Position numbers and translations under genes: made by a program. DNA of 64,000 nucleotides. Source: Chitinophaga pinensis. GTDB lineage: Bacteria; Bacteroidota; Bacteroidia; Chitinophagales; Chitinophagaceae. A model generated the notes under the pieces. The model saw only the letters and a program-made list of their open reading frames with translations. It had not been told where the DNA came from and did not search any database. Positions 25,643 through 34,823 of this stretch are shown here, one piece after another; position 1 is the first letter of the stretch, and every line of letters begins with the position of its first letter. Location of the stretch: the NCBI GenBank assembly GCA_902167325.1, contig LR632930.1, positions 3,720,001 to 3,784,000 of the forward strand. The letters run 5' to 3'.

Positions 25643-28600
25643 TTAGAAACTAACTGTAGCGCCGAAGTTGTAGATCTTCTGCTGTGGGTAAAAGGTGCCG
25701 TTTCCGGATGGGGCCTCAGGGTCAAACTGGAAGTCTTTCATGTCTTTCATGTTCGTCCAGAGGTTCTGCCCGTTCACATAGAACCGTATCCCCTGCAAGC
25801 GCAGGCGGTGCATGAGGTATTTAGGCAGGCTGTACCCGATCTCGAAGTTTTTCAGGCGCACGTAGTCCGTTCGTTTCAGCCAGAAGTCGGACCCTACAGT
25901 ATTGTTCGTGTTGAGTGTGGCATGCAGTGCAGGGTAAGTGGCAGTTGCAGCAGTAGCAGGCGTCCAGCGGCCCAGGTGCTTCTCCGTTACTTTACCGTTG
26001 CTGAAGAATTCGTAAGCGGCAAAGCCTTCGAGGCGGGTGTAAGCGCCAAATGCTCCCTGGAACAGTACGCTGAAATCAAACGCTTTGTAATGAACACCGA
26101 AAGAGGCGCCAAGGGTATGCGTGGGAATGTCGGTTCCTGCAATGGAGGTTTGGTCGTTCGGGTCAATAACACCATCGCCATTGAGGTCGGCATATTTAAT
26201 ATCACCCGGGATCAGCGTTCCAAACTGGGTGGCGCTTTTATTGATTTCTTCCTGATTCTGGAAGAAGCCGAGCGATTTATAACCGAAGTACTGGTTGATG
26301 GGGTGACCGGTACGCATGAGCCAGTCGTAACGACGGGGAGGCTCATCGGCATACACCACGGTGCTTTTCGTGAAGTTGATGTTACCTTTTACATGATAGC
26401 CCCAGTTCTTGTTCACTTCATTTGTATGGATCATCTCCAGTTCAAAGCCATGGCTTTTGGTTTCGCCCATGTTGATGGCAGGGAGCGGTCCGCCGTAAGT
26501 TCCTACGATAGTGCCGGGAGTTATAAGGATGTCGGTTACGTTCTTGGAGAACACATCGAGGTTGATGGCCAGTTTGTCGTGGAAAAATCTGGCTTCGAGA
26601 CCACCATTGAGGATCTTATGTTTCTCCCATGTTACGCTGCGTGTACCTGCTGAGCCTTCACTCAAACCGTTGTACCACACTTCGCCGTTCTGTCCGAAGC
26701 TGTAGCCCGTTCCTGCCTGATAGATGCTCTGCCAGAGGAAGCGTCTGCCACCGATCTGGTCGTTACCCACCACACCGTAAGAGCCGCGGAGCTTGAGGTA
26801 GTTAATGAAAGATACATCCTTCATGAAAGGCTCGCTGGTGAGGATCCAGCCGGCTGCCATAGAAGGGAAGAAGCCGAAGCGCGAGCCTTTGGGGAAATTC
26901 TCCGACCCGTCGTACCGGCCGTTCACATCCACAAAGTATTTGTTGTTGTAGTTGTAGCTGAAGCGGCTCATTACACCCTGTACGAAGAAAGGCTTGCCGT
27001 ACTGGGATCCCTGAATAACCCTTTTGCGCTGGTTATACAACACCATCCCTGTTACGTTATGCTTACCGAATTGCTTCTGGTAGTTGAGGAATCCTTCGAA
27101 GTTGAGGGCGTAGTTAGGTGAGCTGGAAGCTTCGGTAATAGGCTCCAGGTTGGAATCGTTGCCCAGCTGTAAGCGCGACAAATTGGTGGTATGATCCCAT
27201 ACGTACATACCATAGCCCTGTGTACGGTTCATCCGGTAGTTAAATGCGCGGTCGAATGAGTAGTTCAATCCTGCACTGAGTCCTTCTGTGATGAAATTGA
27301 GCTTGCGGAGGGCACGAACAGTTCCCTGTGCGGTACCGTCGAAGGTTTCCGTGAAGCCTGTGCGGCTGAGGTCGCCGATGGGGTTCTGAGTGTGTGCACC
27401 GGGTTGTGCAATCTTGCCGTCAGGCAGGAGGGCGAGGTATGTGGGCTGGTACCAGTATACCTGGCGTAGCATATCGCCTTCAACACCTGCGGTGGGGGCA
27501 TGCTTGCTGGTGATTACACCAGCGAGGTCTACTGCGATGTTAAAATCTTTAGACAGTGCGATGTCGATATTGGAACGGAAGTTCCAGCGGCGGAAAACGT
27601 CGCGGGTATCGTAGTCGGGATTGTCGTATTTGCGGAGGATGCCTTCCTGGTTCAGGTATGCGGCGGATACAAAGTACTTCACCTTATCGTTACCGCCATT
27701 GATGCTCAGGTTGTAACGTTGTGTGGGAGAGGTTTCGCGGAAGAGGAGGTTTACCCAGTCGGTATTAGGGAACCGGATAGGGTCTGATCCGTCTTTGTAT
27801 TTCTGCAACGCTTCATCGGAATACTGAGGCGATCTGCCGTCGTTGGCAAGTGCTTCGTTGTATAAGGTGGCGTGGTTGTAGGAGTCGAGGAACTTAGGCA
27901 GCTGGGTGGCCTGGTTAATGGCATAGTTGGCGCTGAAGTCTACCTTGGGAGGCCCGGCCTTACCACGGCGGGTAGTTACCACTACTACACCGTTAGCACC
28001 GCGGATACCGTATTGTGCGGTAGCGGATGCATCTTTCAATACGGTGATGGATTCTATTTCCTGCACATCGATATTGTTCATGGTACGCTCCACGCCGTCG
28101 ATGAGGATCAGCGGACTGTTATCTCCGGAGGTGGAATAACCACGGATAAGGATACGGGAGTGGTCTGCGCCGGGTGAGCCGCTGTTCTGCATGGCAATGA
28201 GGCCGGGGAGCCTTCCTGCCAGTGCGTTGGACAGGTTGGAGGCGGGGCTTTGTTTCAGCTCATCGCCTGTTACCGTTACCAGCGATCCTACGATGGAGAT
28301 CTTTTTCTGTTTGGTATAACCAACTACCACCACTTCGTCCAGTCCGCCGGCGGCATTCTGCATGAGAACATTTACAGAGGTTTCACCTTCCAGTGCTATT
28401 TCCTGCTTTTCATAGCCCACGTAGGAAAAGATCAGCACTGCGTTAGCGGGTGCGCTGATGGCGTATTTACCTTCTGCATCGGTCACCACGCCGGTGCTGG
28501 TGCCTTTCAGCTGAACGCTTACACCGATGAGGGCGGTTCCGGAACCATCTGTCACCTTACCGCTGATGACATTGTCACGCGGAGGACTGTTAGAGGTAAT

Positions 28601-28999
28601 GGCGCTGCCTTCAGGCGCTACGGATTTAGGCGTTGGCATTTTGGAAGGACGTACGGAGAAATAGCGGTCCGTTTGTTTGAATTCGAGGCCGGTGGCATCC
28701 TTCAGGTAGATGAGGAAATTGTAAAGCGATTCGTTCCTGACCTTCAGCAGTACCGTTTGTTCTGCGTTGCAGGCAGCAGCATCGTAGAGGAACCGGATGT
28801 TAGCCTGCTTTTCTATTTCTGCGAACACGCGGTCGAGCGGCAGTTTGTCGAATGGCAGGTTGAGATAAATTTTCCGTGTGTCGAGGTCCTTGGCACCTGA
28901 ACGCGCCTGAGCCGCCACCGGTAACATGGAAATCATAAACAGCGCCAGCAGAAGGCCGCGGGCTGTTTTCGTTGCGTAACATCGTGGAGCATGTTGCAT
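25643..28999 (-). CDS. SusC/RagA-family TonB-linked outer-membrane transporter with STN domain
   Basis: About 1118 residues from the ATG at 28999; the ORF could extend to 29059, but the shorter form places a proper signal peptide (residues about 10-32) at the N-terminus. Domains in order: STN (about 45-115), carboxypeptidase-D-like (about 145-215), plug with RILIRGYSTSG, PLILIDGVERTMNNID and VLKDASATAQYGIRGANGVVVVTT, and a beta barrel ending in FGATVSF. The STN domain implies signalling to the FecR protein encoded just upstream. It pairs with SusD to import an oligosaccharide. Confidence 0.95.
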   Translation of the reverse strand: MQHAPRCYATKTARGLLLALFMISMLPVAAQARSGAKDLDTRKIYLNLPFDKLPLDRVFAEIEKQANIRFLYDAAACNAEQTVLLKVRNESLYNFLIYLKDATGLEFKQTDRYFSVRPSKMPTPKSVAPEGSAITSNSPPRDNVISGKVTDGSGTALIGVSVQLKGTSTGVVTDAEGKYAISAPANAVLIFSYVGYEKQEIALEGETSVNVLMQNAAGGLDEVVVVGYTKQKKISIVGSLVTVTGDELKQSPASNLSNALAGRLPGLIAMQNSGSPGADHSRILIRGYSTSGDNSPLILIDGVERTMNNIDVQEIESITVLKDASATAQYGIRGANGVVVVTTRRGKAGPPKVDFSANYAINQATQLPKFLDSYNHATLYNEALANDGRSPQYSDEALQKYKDGSDPIRFPNTDWVNLLFRETSPTQRYNLSINGGNDKVKYFVSAAYLNQEGILRKYDNPDYDTRDVFRRWNFRSNIDIALSKDFNIAVDLAGVITSKHAPTAGVEGDMLRQVYWYQPTYLALLPDGKIAQPGAHTQNPIGDLSRTGFTETFDGTAQGTVRALRKLNFITEGLSAGLNYSFDRAFNYRMNRTQGYGMYVWDHTTNLSRLQLGNDSNLEPITEASSSPNYALNFEGFLNYQKQFGKHNVTGMVLYNQRKRVIQGSQYGKPFFVQGVMSRFSYNYNNKYFVDVNGRYDGSENFPKGSRFGFFPSMAAGWILTSEPFMKDVSFINYLKLRGSYGVVGNDQIGGRRFLWQSIYQAGTGYSFGQNGEVWYNGLSEGSAGTRSVTWEKHKILNGGLEARFFHDKLAINLDVFSKNVTDILITPGTIVGTYGGPLPAINMGETKSHGFELEMIHTNEVNKNWGYHVKGNINFTKSTVVYADEPPRRYDWLMRTGHPINQYFGYKSLGFFQNQEEINKSATQFGTLIPGDIKYADLNGDGVIDPNDQTSIAGTDIPTHTLGASFGVHYKAFDFSVLFQGAFGAYTRLEGFAAYEFFSNGKVTEKHLGRWTPATAATATYPALHATLNTNNTVGSDFWLKRTDYVRLKNFEIGYSLPKYLMHRLRLQGIRFYVNGQNLWTNMKDMKDFQFDPEAPSGNGTFYPQQKIYNFGATVSF

Positions 29000-29052
29000 T
29001 TTTCTACTTGGATTTTGGTTTGTATACTTTGATACGGGCAATACGATTCCCT

Positions 29053-29070
29053 GCGGCACATCGGTGCCGC
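29053..29070. promoter_or_regulatory. Hairpin between fecR-like and susC-like genes
   Basis: A perfect 7-bp stem GCGGCAC/GTGCCGC with a 4-nt loop in the 133-bp gap. No T-tract follows, so it is not a normal terminator. It may be a leader structure or a processing site for the SusC transcript. Confidence 0.4.
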
Positions 29071-29132
29071 CCGCGGGTTACGGTTCGCAGGATGAACTTG
29101 CTAGAAAGTGTTATGCATAAGAAGGTTTTTTA

Positions 29133-30038
29133 TCATGGTTCCTGTTGGTTCGTTTGCGGCATGAGCCAGAGGGAATCGCCTTTTATCCTGTATTTCACAT
29201 CGGCGATAAAGGCGATGTTGCGGATAACGAATTCCGGGTCTTCCCGGACGAATTCCCCTGTCACCTGCCACTCCCGGCCAGTTAATGCGGAGTCGGCAAC
29301 GATATGGATGTTGTAATAGTTCTCAAGTTTAGTGATCACTTCTTCCAGGCCAGCCCGGTTGAAGTATAATACGCCACTTCGGTAAGCATCCGGTGCTGCC
29401 CGGTGGAGTGTCCTTTTTGTGCTGGAATAACCAATAGCTTCTCCCGGTTTCAGGTAGAGACTGTCGCGGTCCCGGGACACCACAACTTTCCCGTACCGCA
29501 GCCAAACATTCACTTCATCACTCCCTTCCGGTGCATCCACTTCGAAGGATGTGCCTAGGGCGGTAGTTTTCACGGAGCCGCTGACCACGGTGAAGGGGCT
29601 TCCTGCATTACCCTGTACCTCGAATGCGCCGTTACCTGTCAGGTGTACGATGCGTGCTCCCGAACCAAACCGGCTGGGATAACGGAACATGGAAGGGCCT
29701 TTGAGGAATACGACAGAACTGTCTGGCAGTACAAGGCGGGTGGTTTTACCTTTGGCTACCTGTACTGTCAGCTCGCGGGGAGCGTTCAGCAGGCGAAGTC
29801 CATATACGGCAGCGCCTGCCATTATAACGGCGGCAACTGCGGCAACCCAGCGGAGGGGGAGGCGGCGTACCGGCATTCTGCGGGCTTCTATTTTACGCCA
29901 GATGGCTTCACGGTTGCCCGGAATAAGCGGAATATCGCCGGTTTCACCGTCTTGCAGCCATAAGGCCACCTCGGCCAGTTCAGCGTCGGTACATTCGCCA
30001 CGGGCGAATTTGTCGATGAGCGTCTTAGGTAAGTTCAT
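29133..30038 (-). CDS. FecR-type anti-sigma factor
   Basis: A 301-residue inner-membrane protein. A cytoplasmic N-terminus with helical anti-sigma region (residues 1-70), one membrane helix (about 84-104, WVAAVAAVIMAGAAVYGL), a periplasmic FecR domain (about 115-205) with LVLPDSSVVFLKG, and a C-terminal DUF4974/STN-like domain (about 230-295) with FNRAGLEEVITKLENYYNIHI. It lies 76 bp after the sigma gene and 133 bp before SusC. It holds the sigma factor until the STN domain of SusC signals that substrate is bound. Confidence 0.93.
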   Translation of the reverse strand: MNLPKTLIDKFARGECTDAELAEVALWLQDGETGDIPLIPGNREAIWRKIEARRMPVRRLPLRWVAAVAAVIMAGAAVYGLRLLNAPRELTVQVAKGKTTRLVLPDSSVVFLKGPSMFRYPSRFGSGARIVHLTGNGAFEVQGNAGSPFTVVSGSVKTTALGTSFEVDAPEGSDEVNVWLRYGKVVVSRDRDSLYLKPGEAIGYSSTKRTLHRAAPDAYRSGVLYFNRAGLEEVITKLENYYNIHIVADSALTGREWQVTGEFVREDPEFVIRNIAFIADVKYRIKGDSLWLMPQTNQQEP

Positions 30039-30114
30039 GCTAATGCAGGGAATGGTCCCATAGTATAAGTTCCTTTTGAAGGACTATACCCTAAACAATT
30101 CTTAAAATATTTTT

Positions 30115-30654
30115 TTAAATGGTGCCTGAAGTGTGGCGGGAGCACTCGAGGAGGATGATAAGGAGCGACTGGCTAAGGGCACGGAGCGCCTTGGATACGT
30201 GGTATTCCACTGATTTTACCGATAGTCCGGTACGTGCCGCAATTTGCTGGTAGGTAAGCCCTTCTTCGCGGTTCATGAGGAAGATGCTACGGGTTTTTTC
30301 GGGAAGGGAGTCGAGCGTTTTACGGGCCATGGCCGTTATTTCCTTCACTTCGAGGGGGCGTTCGGGATCGGAATGGCGGTGATGATCCTGCAGGGTATCC
30401 ACCATCTGCAGTAATGCCTGATCCATTTTACGCTGGCGGATAAGATATTTAAGGGAAAGATTCTTGGCGGCGCGGACGAGGTAATGGTCCATATTTTCAA
30501 TCACCTGCCGGTCGCGGTTATTCCATAGGGACATAAACACTTCCGTCACCGCGTCTTCCGCGGCCTCGCGCGATCCTATGGTAAAGTAGCATACACTGTA
30601 TAACCTGGACCAATACCGTTCATATGTTGCCCTGAAAAACGCTTCGTCCATCAT
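30115..30654 (-). CDS. ECF RNA polymerase sigma factor (SusC-linked)
   Basis: A 179-residue sigma-70 family protein of the Bacteroidota Sus-linked type. Region 2 (about residues 8-75) has AAEDAVTEVFMSLWNN, and region 4 (about 115-165) ends with GLTYQQIAARTGLSVKSVEYHVSKAL. It has no region 1 or 3. First gene of the minus-strand locus sigma-FecR-SusC-SusD-hydrolase, and it is expected to activate the SusC promoter and perhaps its own. Confidence 0.93.
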   Translation of the reverse strand: MMDEAFFRATYERYWSRLYSVCYFTIGSREAAEDAVTEVFMSLWNNRDRQVIENMDHYLVRAAKNLSLKYLIRQRKMDQALLQMVDTLQDHHRHSDPERPLEVKEITAMARKTLDSLPEKTRSIFLMNREEGLTYQQIAARTGLSVKSVEYHVSKALRALSQSLLIILLECSRHTSGTI

Positions 30655-30733
30655 TAAGTCACCTTGCCGGGAATATGGCCTCCGGACAATACTAATGATA
30701 TTTTTTAATAAATCCTAGTAGAAGGGGATTCCC

Positions 30734-30741
30734 TACTTTTG
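30734..30741 (+). promoter_or_regulatory. Bacteroidota -7 element for the YciI-like gene
   Basis: TACTTTTG matches TAnnTTTG and lies 15 nt before the ATG at 30756. No strong -33 element was seen, and the leader would be very short. Confidence 0.45.
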
Positions 30742-30755
30742 TGGAAACAAGGTTT

Positions 30756-31214
30756 ATGAAGTTCCTCTACCTCATTGTTGCTCTGTTAGTTACATCCACA
30801 GTTCTCCGGGCACAACAGGGCACCCCGGCTTATGATAAGCATCTGGCCGACTCTCTTGGAGCTGACGCTTACGGCATGAAGATGTATGTATTGGTGATCC
30901 TAAAAACCGGTCCCCGGCCTTCAGAAAACAAGGATACGGTATCGGCCCTGTTCCGCGGGCATATGGAGAATATGGGGCGGCTGGCTAAAGCAGGGAAGCT
31001 CACGGTGGCCGGGCCTATGGGTAAGAACGACCGTAACTGGCGCGGGATTTTCATCTTAAACGTGAAAGAGGTCGAAGAAGCGGAACAACTCCTGAAAACG
31101 GACCCTGCCATTGCAGGAGGCCTCCTCGAAGCAGAATGCTATCGCTGGTATGGCTCTGCAGCACTGCCCATGTACCTGCCTTTTCATGAAAAAGTACAGG
31201 AAAAGCACCACTAG
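30756..31214 (+). CDS. Exported YciI-like protein
   Basis: About 152 residues from the ATG at 30756, with a signal peptide ending LRAQ; the ORF itself opens at a GTG (30741) inside the promoter-like element. Residues about 40-130 fit the YciI/YCII ferredoxin-like fold: MYVLVILKTGP, FRGHMENMGRLAKAGKLTVAGPM and IFILNVKEVEEAEQLLKTDPAI. Related proteins have no settled function. It is unusual in being exported. Its stop overlaps the convergent LytTR gene stop by 4 bp. Confidence 0.75.
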   Translation: MKFLYLIVALLVTSTVLRAQQGTPAYDKHLADSLGADAYGMKMYVLVILKTGPRPSENKDTVSALFRGHMENMGRLAKAGKLTVAGPMGKNDRNWRGIFILNVKEVEEAEQLLKTDPAIAGGLLEAECYRWYGSAALPMYLPFHEKVQEKHH

Positions 31215-31978
31215 TTCCCCGAAGGCAGTCGGCCTTCCAACCAGCTCTTGAAGTCATTGACGCGTTCGCGGCTGATAATGACATCTTCTCCCGCAACAGG
31301 CTCCAGCTGCAGGATAAAGCGGCTGTTGTAGTAGGTCATGATCTTCTTTATACCGTCTATCTGTACGATAAACTGCCGGTTGATCCGGAAAAACTGGTGC
31401 CTGTCCAGCAGCTTCTCCATCTGGTCGAGCGAGTAATCCAAAGGCAGGCGCTGCCCTTCGAAGGTGGTGGCCCAGGTTACCCCTTTGGTGAACTGCAGCC
31501 ACGCTATATCTTTTGCCTTCACATAAATCAGCTGGTTATTGAGCCGCCCGATGAACCGCGCATGATCCCGCCGGAGGAACTCTTCCGCAATACCCGCAAT
31601 ATCCAGCCGGTAGGGCTGTGCCGGCCTGAATTGTTCAAACTTGTCGAGGGCCTGCCGTAGCTCTTTCTGGTCAATAGGCTTCATGAGATAGTCGATGCTG
31701 TTCACTTTAAAAGCCTGTAATGCAAACCCGTCGTAGGCTGTGGTGAATATGATAGGCGTATTCACCTGTGCATGGTTGAACAGCTCAAAGCAGTTACCGT
31801 CTGACAACTGGATGTCCATAAACATCAGATCTGCCGGGTGCTCTTCTTTCATCCACTGCAGGCCTTCCGATACGGAAGCGATTACCCCGGAAATCTCGAT
31901 ATCCGGCCGGCATTGCCTTAGCAACTGTGAGAGCCTTTCGGCATTATGGATCTCGTCTTCGAATATGGTTACTTTCAT
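31211..31978 (-). CDS. LytTR-type response regulator
   Basis: A 255-residue regulator. The receiver domain (residues 1-118) has the acidic FEDE pair, MFMDIQLSDG with phospho-acceptor Asp at about residue 55, and MKPI. The C-terminal LytTR DNA-binding domain (about 145-250) has FIGRLNNQLIYVKAKDIAWLQ and FFRINRQFIVQID. Its start overlaps the kinase stop by 4 bp, so the pair is cotranslated. Such regulators bind direct repeats at target promoters. Confidence 0.95.
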   Translation of the reverse strand: MKVTIFEDEIHNAERLSQLLRQCRPDIEISGVIASVSEGLQWMKEEHPADLMFMDIQLSDGNCFELFNHAQVNTPIIFTTAYDGFALQAFKVNSIDYLMKPIDQKELRQALDKFEQFRPAQPYRLDIAGIAEEFLRRDHARFIGRLNNQLIYVKAKDIAWLQFTKGVTWATTFEGQRLPLDYSLDQMEKLLDRHQFFRINRQFIVQIDGIKKIMTYYNSRFILQLEPVAGEDVIISRERVNDFKSWLEGRLPSGN

Positions 31979-33036
31979 GAGAGGATAACCGGTATTTTAA
32001 CAGTGAATGTATCCGGTGAGGGTATTATTTCAATACCCCTGCCGATGGACAGTTCATAACGCTTATGGATGTTCTCCAGTCCTATGCCCGAAGGCGTTTC
32101 CTGCTGCAGGCGGGGCCTAAGCTGATTGGTAATCACGAGTGATCCGTTTTCGCTTTTCACTTCTATCAGTAATGGATCGTTTGCAGAGAAGCGGTTATGC
32201 TTGATCGCGTTTTCTACCAGTAACTGTAACGTGGCAGGGGGGATCAGTCCTTTTTGCTGAATGCTCTCGTCTATTTGCGCATGAAACTGTATACTACTCT
32301 GATGCCTGATGCGTATCAGGAAGAGGTAGGATTCGAGGAAGTCCAGTTCGGTACGGATGGGTACCAGATTCTCGAATTTCTTATCGAGTATGTAACGGTA
32401 GGTTTTAGCAAGCTGGGTGATGTAATCCGCTGCCAGATCGGGGCTTTTATATACCAGATTGGTGAGTACGCTGAGTGAATTGAAAAAGAAATGCGGATCT
32501 ATCTGGTTGCGCAGGGCATCGTATTTGGCCTGTATATTCTCCCGCATGAGGCGTTCCGTCTGCAGCTGGTTTTCTTTCCAGGCCTTATAATAGAACATAA
32601 TGCCGTTAACGGTGAGCAGCAGCAGGTAAAAGATGTAAGTGCCGAAGATGAGATCCCAGCTGAAATGGCGTACGCTTTCCCATGCTTCGTACCGGTTAAA
32701 GAACAGGATGTCGAATGCGGCGTAGGTCATCCCGAAAAAATAGGCGGCCACTAATCCATATAGTAACAGGCTTACGGCGAGTTTTAAGAACTTCTGATGG
32801 GTATACCGCGGTTCTGCCCAGGTGGCTACCTTAATGGCGCCTTCCCATGCAAGCAGGCCATACAGCACATAACAGATGCTGAACATATGCCCCCGCAGGT
32901 TAAAGACGGTAAGTTCTGCAATGAACGACTGATCAAACGATTTGAAGATGGTGCTGATGAGGTACAGGATCACGATCCGTACGAGGTAGCGGAAGAGTTT
33001 GCTGGAAAAATATTTGTCGTAAGAAGAAATCTCCAT
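31975..33036 (-). CDS. LytS-type sensor histidine kinase
   Basis: A 353-residue kinase with four membrane helices in the first 150 residues and no obvious extracellular domain. The His_kinase domain (PF06580-like) has IDPHFFFNSLSVL with the phosphorylated His, and the ATPase part has an N-box (LLVENAIKHNRF) and G-box (GIGLENIHKRYEL). The G2-like region is short, as in this family. It overlaps the regulator gene and lies 15 bp after the epimerase stop, so the two-component genes end a five-gene operon. The signal is unknown; a membrane or lipid state is plausible. Confidence 0.93.
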   Translation of the reverse strand: MEISSYDKYFSSKLFRYLVRIVILYLISTIFKSFDQSFIAELTVFNLRGHMFSICYVLYGLLAWEGAIKVATWAEPRYTHQKFLKLAVSLLLYGLVAAYFFGMTYAAFDILFFNRYEAWESVRHFSWDLIFGTYIFYLLLLTVNGIMFYYKAWKENQLQTERLMRENIQAKYDALRNQIDPHFFFNSLSVLTNLVYKSPDLAADYITQLAKTYRYILDKKFENLVPIRTELDFLESYLFLIRIRHQSSIQFHAQIDESIQQKGLIPPATLQLLVENAIKHNRFSANDPLLIEVKSENGSLVITNQLRPRLQQETPSGIGLENIHKRYELSIGRGIEIIPSPDTFTVKIPVILS

Positions 33037-33051
33037 GGGTTACTGTGCGAA

Positions 33052-34038
33052 TTAAAAATAGTCATTTTCCTTCAACCAGGCGCAGGCGTCAGCAACAGCT
33101 GCTTCCGCAGATGCATACCGCATTCCCAGTTCCCTTTCTGATTTGCGGCCGGTATAATAGTTGTTGAGGCACAGTAGGGAGGCAGTGGTGTAATTGAGCC
33201 TGGGCTTATGCCCGGTGAGCTTACCGGTGAGGGAGCCTGCCAGTCCTCCTGCTTTTAATACCCATGCGGGGATAGTGAGCAACATGCGCTTCCTCCTTAC
33301 GGTACGGCTTACGATGCGAAAGAACTCCCGGTAGCTGAGGTTTTCACCGGCCAGCAGGTAGCAGTTGCCCGGTTTTCCTTTCTCCATGGCAAGCGCAATA
33401 CCGCGGCATACATCTCCCACATGTACAAAGTTCTTCCCTCCGGGCGGGCACCAAACCCACCGCGATTTAATCCCGTGGAGCAGCAACTTCCCGCTGCTGG
33501 GTCGCGCATCATGCGGACCAATTATGAAAGTAGGATTTACCACCACTGCGGGCAACCCGTGTTTTTCCACCTGTTCCAATACATATTGCTGCGCCAGGTA
33601 TTTGCTGTTGATGTATCCAGACCCTGCACCAAAGAGGGAGAACCCTGCCAGCTCGTTCCCCGGCTCAGTTTTAGAACCCGGACCAAGGGTGTTGGCGGTA
33701 CTGACGTATATGAGCTTTCGCACATTATGTCGCCTGCAGGCATCAGCAATCAGTATGGTGCCGGTATAATTCACACGTTCGTAATCTTCAAAGGTAACAC
33801 CCCACTGGTCGGTAATACTGGCAGCATGTACTACATATTCGCAGCCTTGTACGGCAAGGTTTACAGCAGCTTCGTGCTGCACATCGCCATGGAAGATCTC
33901 GGCAGGAATGTCATCCAGCAGGCGGAGGCTGGCGGTGGGGCGCACGAGGAGCCTTATGTCGTGCCCCAGCCGGTAGAGTTCGCGGGTAAGATTGGCTCCC
34001 AGCAGACCGGTAGCTCCGGTGATCAGTACTTTACTCAT
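33052..34038 (-). CDS. NAD-dependent epimerase/3beta-hydroxysteroid dehydrogenase-like protein
   Basis: A 328-residue extended short-chain dehydrogenase. The nucleotide-binding motif is TGATGLLGANL, followed by GDVQ and the active-site YINSK (Tyr-x-x-x-Lys). Middle motifs VNPTFIIGPHDARPSSG and HVGDVCRGIALAMEKG match the 3beta-HSD/isomerase and dihydroflavonol-reductase branch, which acts on hydroxysteroids, sterols or lipid-like alcohols. The start overlaps the previous gene by 4 bp. The likely role is oxidation-reduction of a lipid or polyketide-like alcohol. Confidence 0.9.
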   Translation of the reverse strand: MSKVLITGATGLLGANLTRELYRLGHDIRLLVRPTASLRLLDDIPAEIFHGDVQHEAAVNLAVQGCEYVVHAASITDQWGVTFEDYERVNYTGTILIADACRRHNVRKLIYVSTANTLGPGSKTEPGNELAGFSLFGAGSGYINSKYLAQQYVLEQVEKHGLPAVVVNPTFIIGPHDARPSSGKLLLHGIKSRWVWCPPGGKNFVHVGDVCRGIALAMEKGKPGNCYLLAGENLSYREFFRIVSRTVRRKRMLLTIPAWVLKAGGLAGSLTGKLTGHKPRLNYTTASLLCLNNYYTGRKSERELGMRYASAEAAVADACAWLKENDYF

Positions 34039-34823
34039 ACGCTGAACTGCATTTCTTTTTTCACTTCCCGGGAAATAAGCCGCAGCCGCATGCTCCCGGG
34101 TATGAGTTGCATGAGGAAGTGACTGATCCTGTTGGCAAGGCCGGGAATGATTACCGGTTGCCCTGCCAGCGTTAACCGCAAGGCTATGCGGGCTATTTCA
34201 TGCGTAGGGAGTAATCCCAGACGTGCTTTCAGTCCCTGGCTAATGATACGCCGCGCCGTCCCGGAATTGGTGAGGATAGGGCCGGGGCAGGCAACACTCA
34301 CAGAAAGCCCTGTGCCTGCATATTCCTCCCGTAAGCCAAGTGAGAACGAGGTGATGAATGCCTTGGATGCCGGGTATACCGTTTTGTAAGCGATAGGCGT
34401 GAAGGATGCCATGCTGGAAATATTGAGGATGTAACTCCGCTCGTGTTGTAACAGGTGTGAGATCATCAGGCGGGTGATTAAAGCTGTACCCCTGACGTTC
34501 AGCTGTATGATGCGGTCTATGTTTTCCAAAGGCGTATCGGCCAGTGCTGCCGTACCGCCAATGCCGGCATTGTTGATGAGGAAGCTGACGGGGAAAGCGG
34601 AAAGGATCTCCGGCAGGTGATATTGCAGCTGAACGGCATCGGTGAGGTCCAGCTCAAAAGCACGTACATCTACCGGGTACTCTTCCATAATATGCTGTGC
34701 AAGGGAATGTGCCTGGCTGCCTGGCAGCGCGATGAGCACGAGGTTCATGCCCATCCGCGCGCACTGTATGGCAAAAGCCTTTCCCAGCCCGGCGCTGGCG
34801 CCGGTGATTAGTGTGTAGGTCAT
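34035..34823 (-). CDS. Short-chain dehydrogenase/reductase
   Basis: A 262-residue classical SDR with TGASAGLGKAFA for cofactor binding, NNAGIGG, Ser in NISSM and the active site YPASK. Its C-terminus is longer than usual and hydrophobic-basic, which resembles lipid-directed members such as DHRS7 or HSD17B-like enzymes. It overlaps both neighbours by 4 bp (START gene upstream, epimerase downstream), so the three are translationally coupled. Confidence 0.92.
   Translation of the reverse strand: MTYTLITGASAGLGKAFAIQCARMGMNLVLIALPGSQAHSLAQHIMEEYPVDVRAFELDLTDAVQLQYHLPEILSAFPVSFLINNAGIGGTAALADTPLENIDRIIQLNVRGTALITRLMISHLLQHERSYILNISSMASFTPIAYKTVYPASKAFITSFSLGLREEYAGTGLSVSVACPGPILTNSGTARRIISQGLKARLGLLPTHEIARIALRLTLAGQPVIIPGLANRISHFLMQLIPGSMRLRLISREVKKEMQFSV

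Noticed and set aside
24866..26653. 595-residue plus-strand ORF opposite SusD and SusC
   Set aside because: It crosses the junction of two well-supported genes on the other strand, and its product has no recognisable domain. High G+C at third codon positions makes such antisense frames common here.
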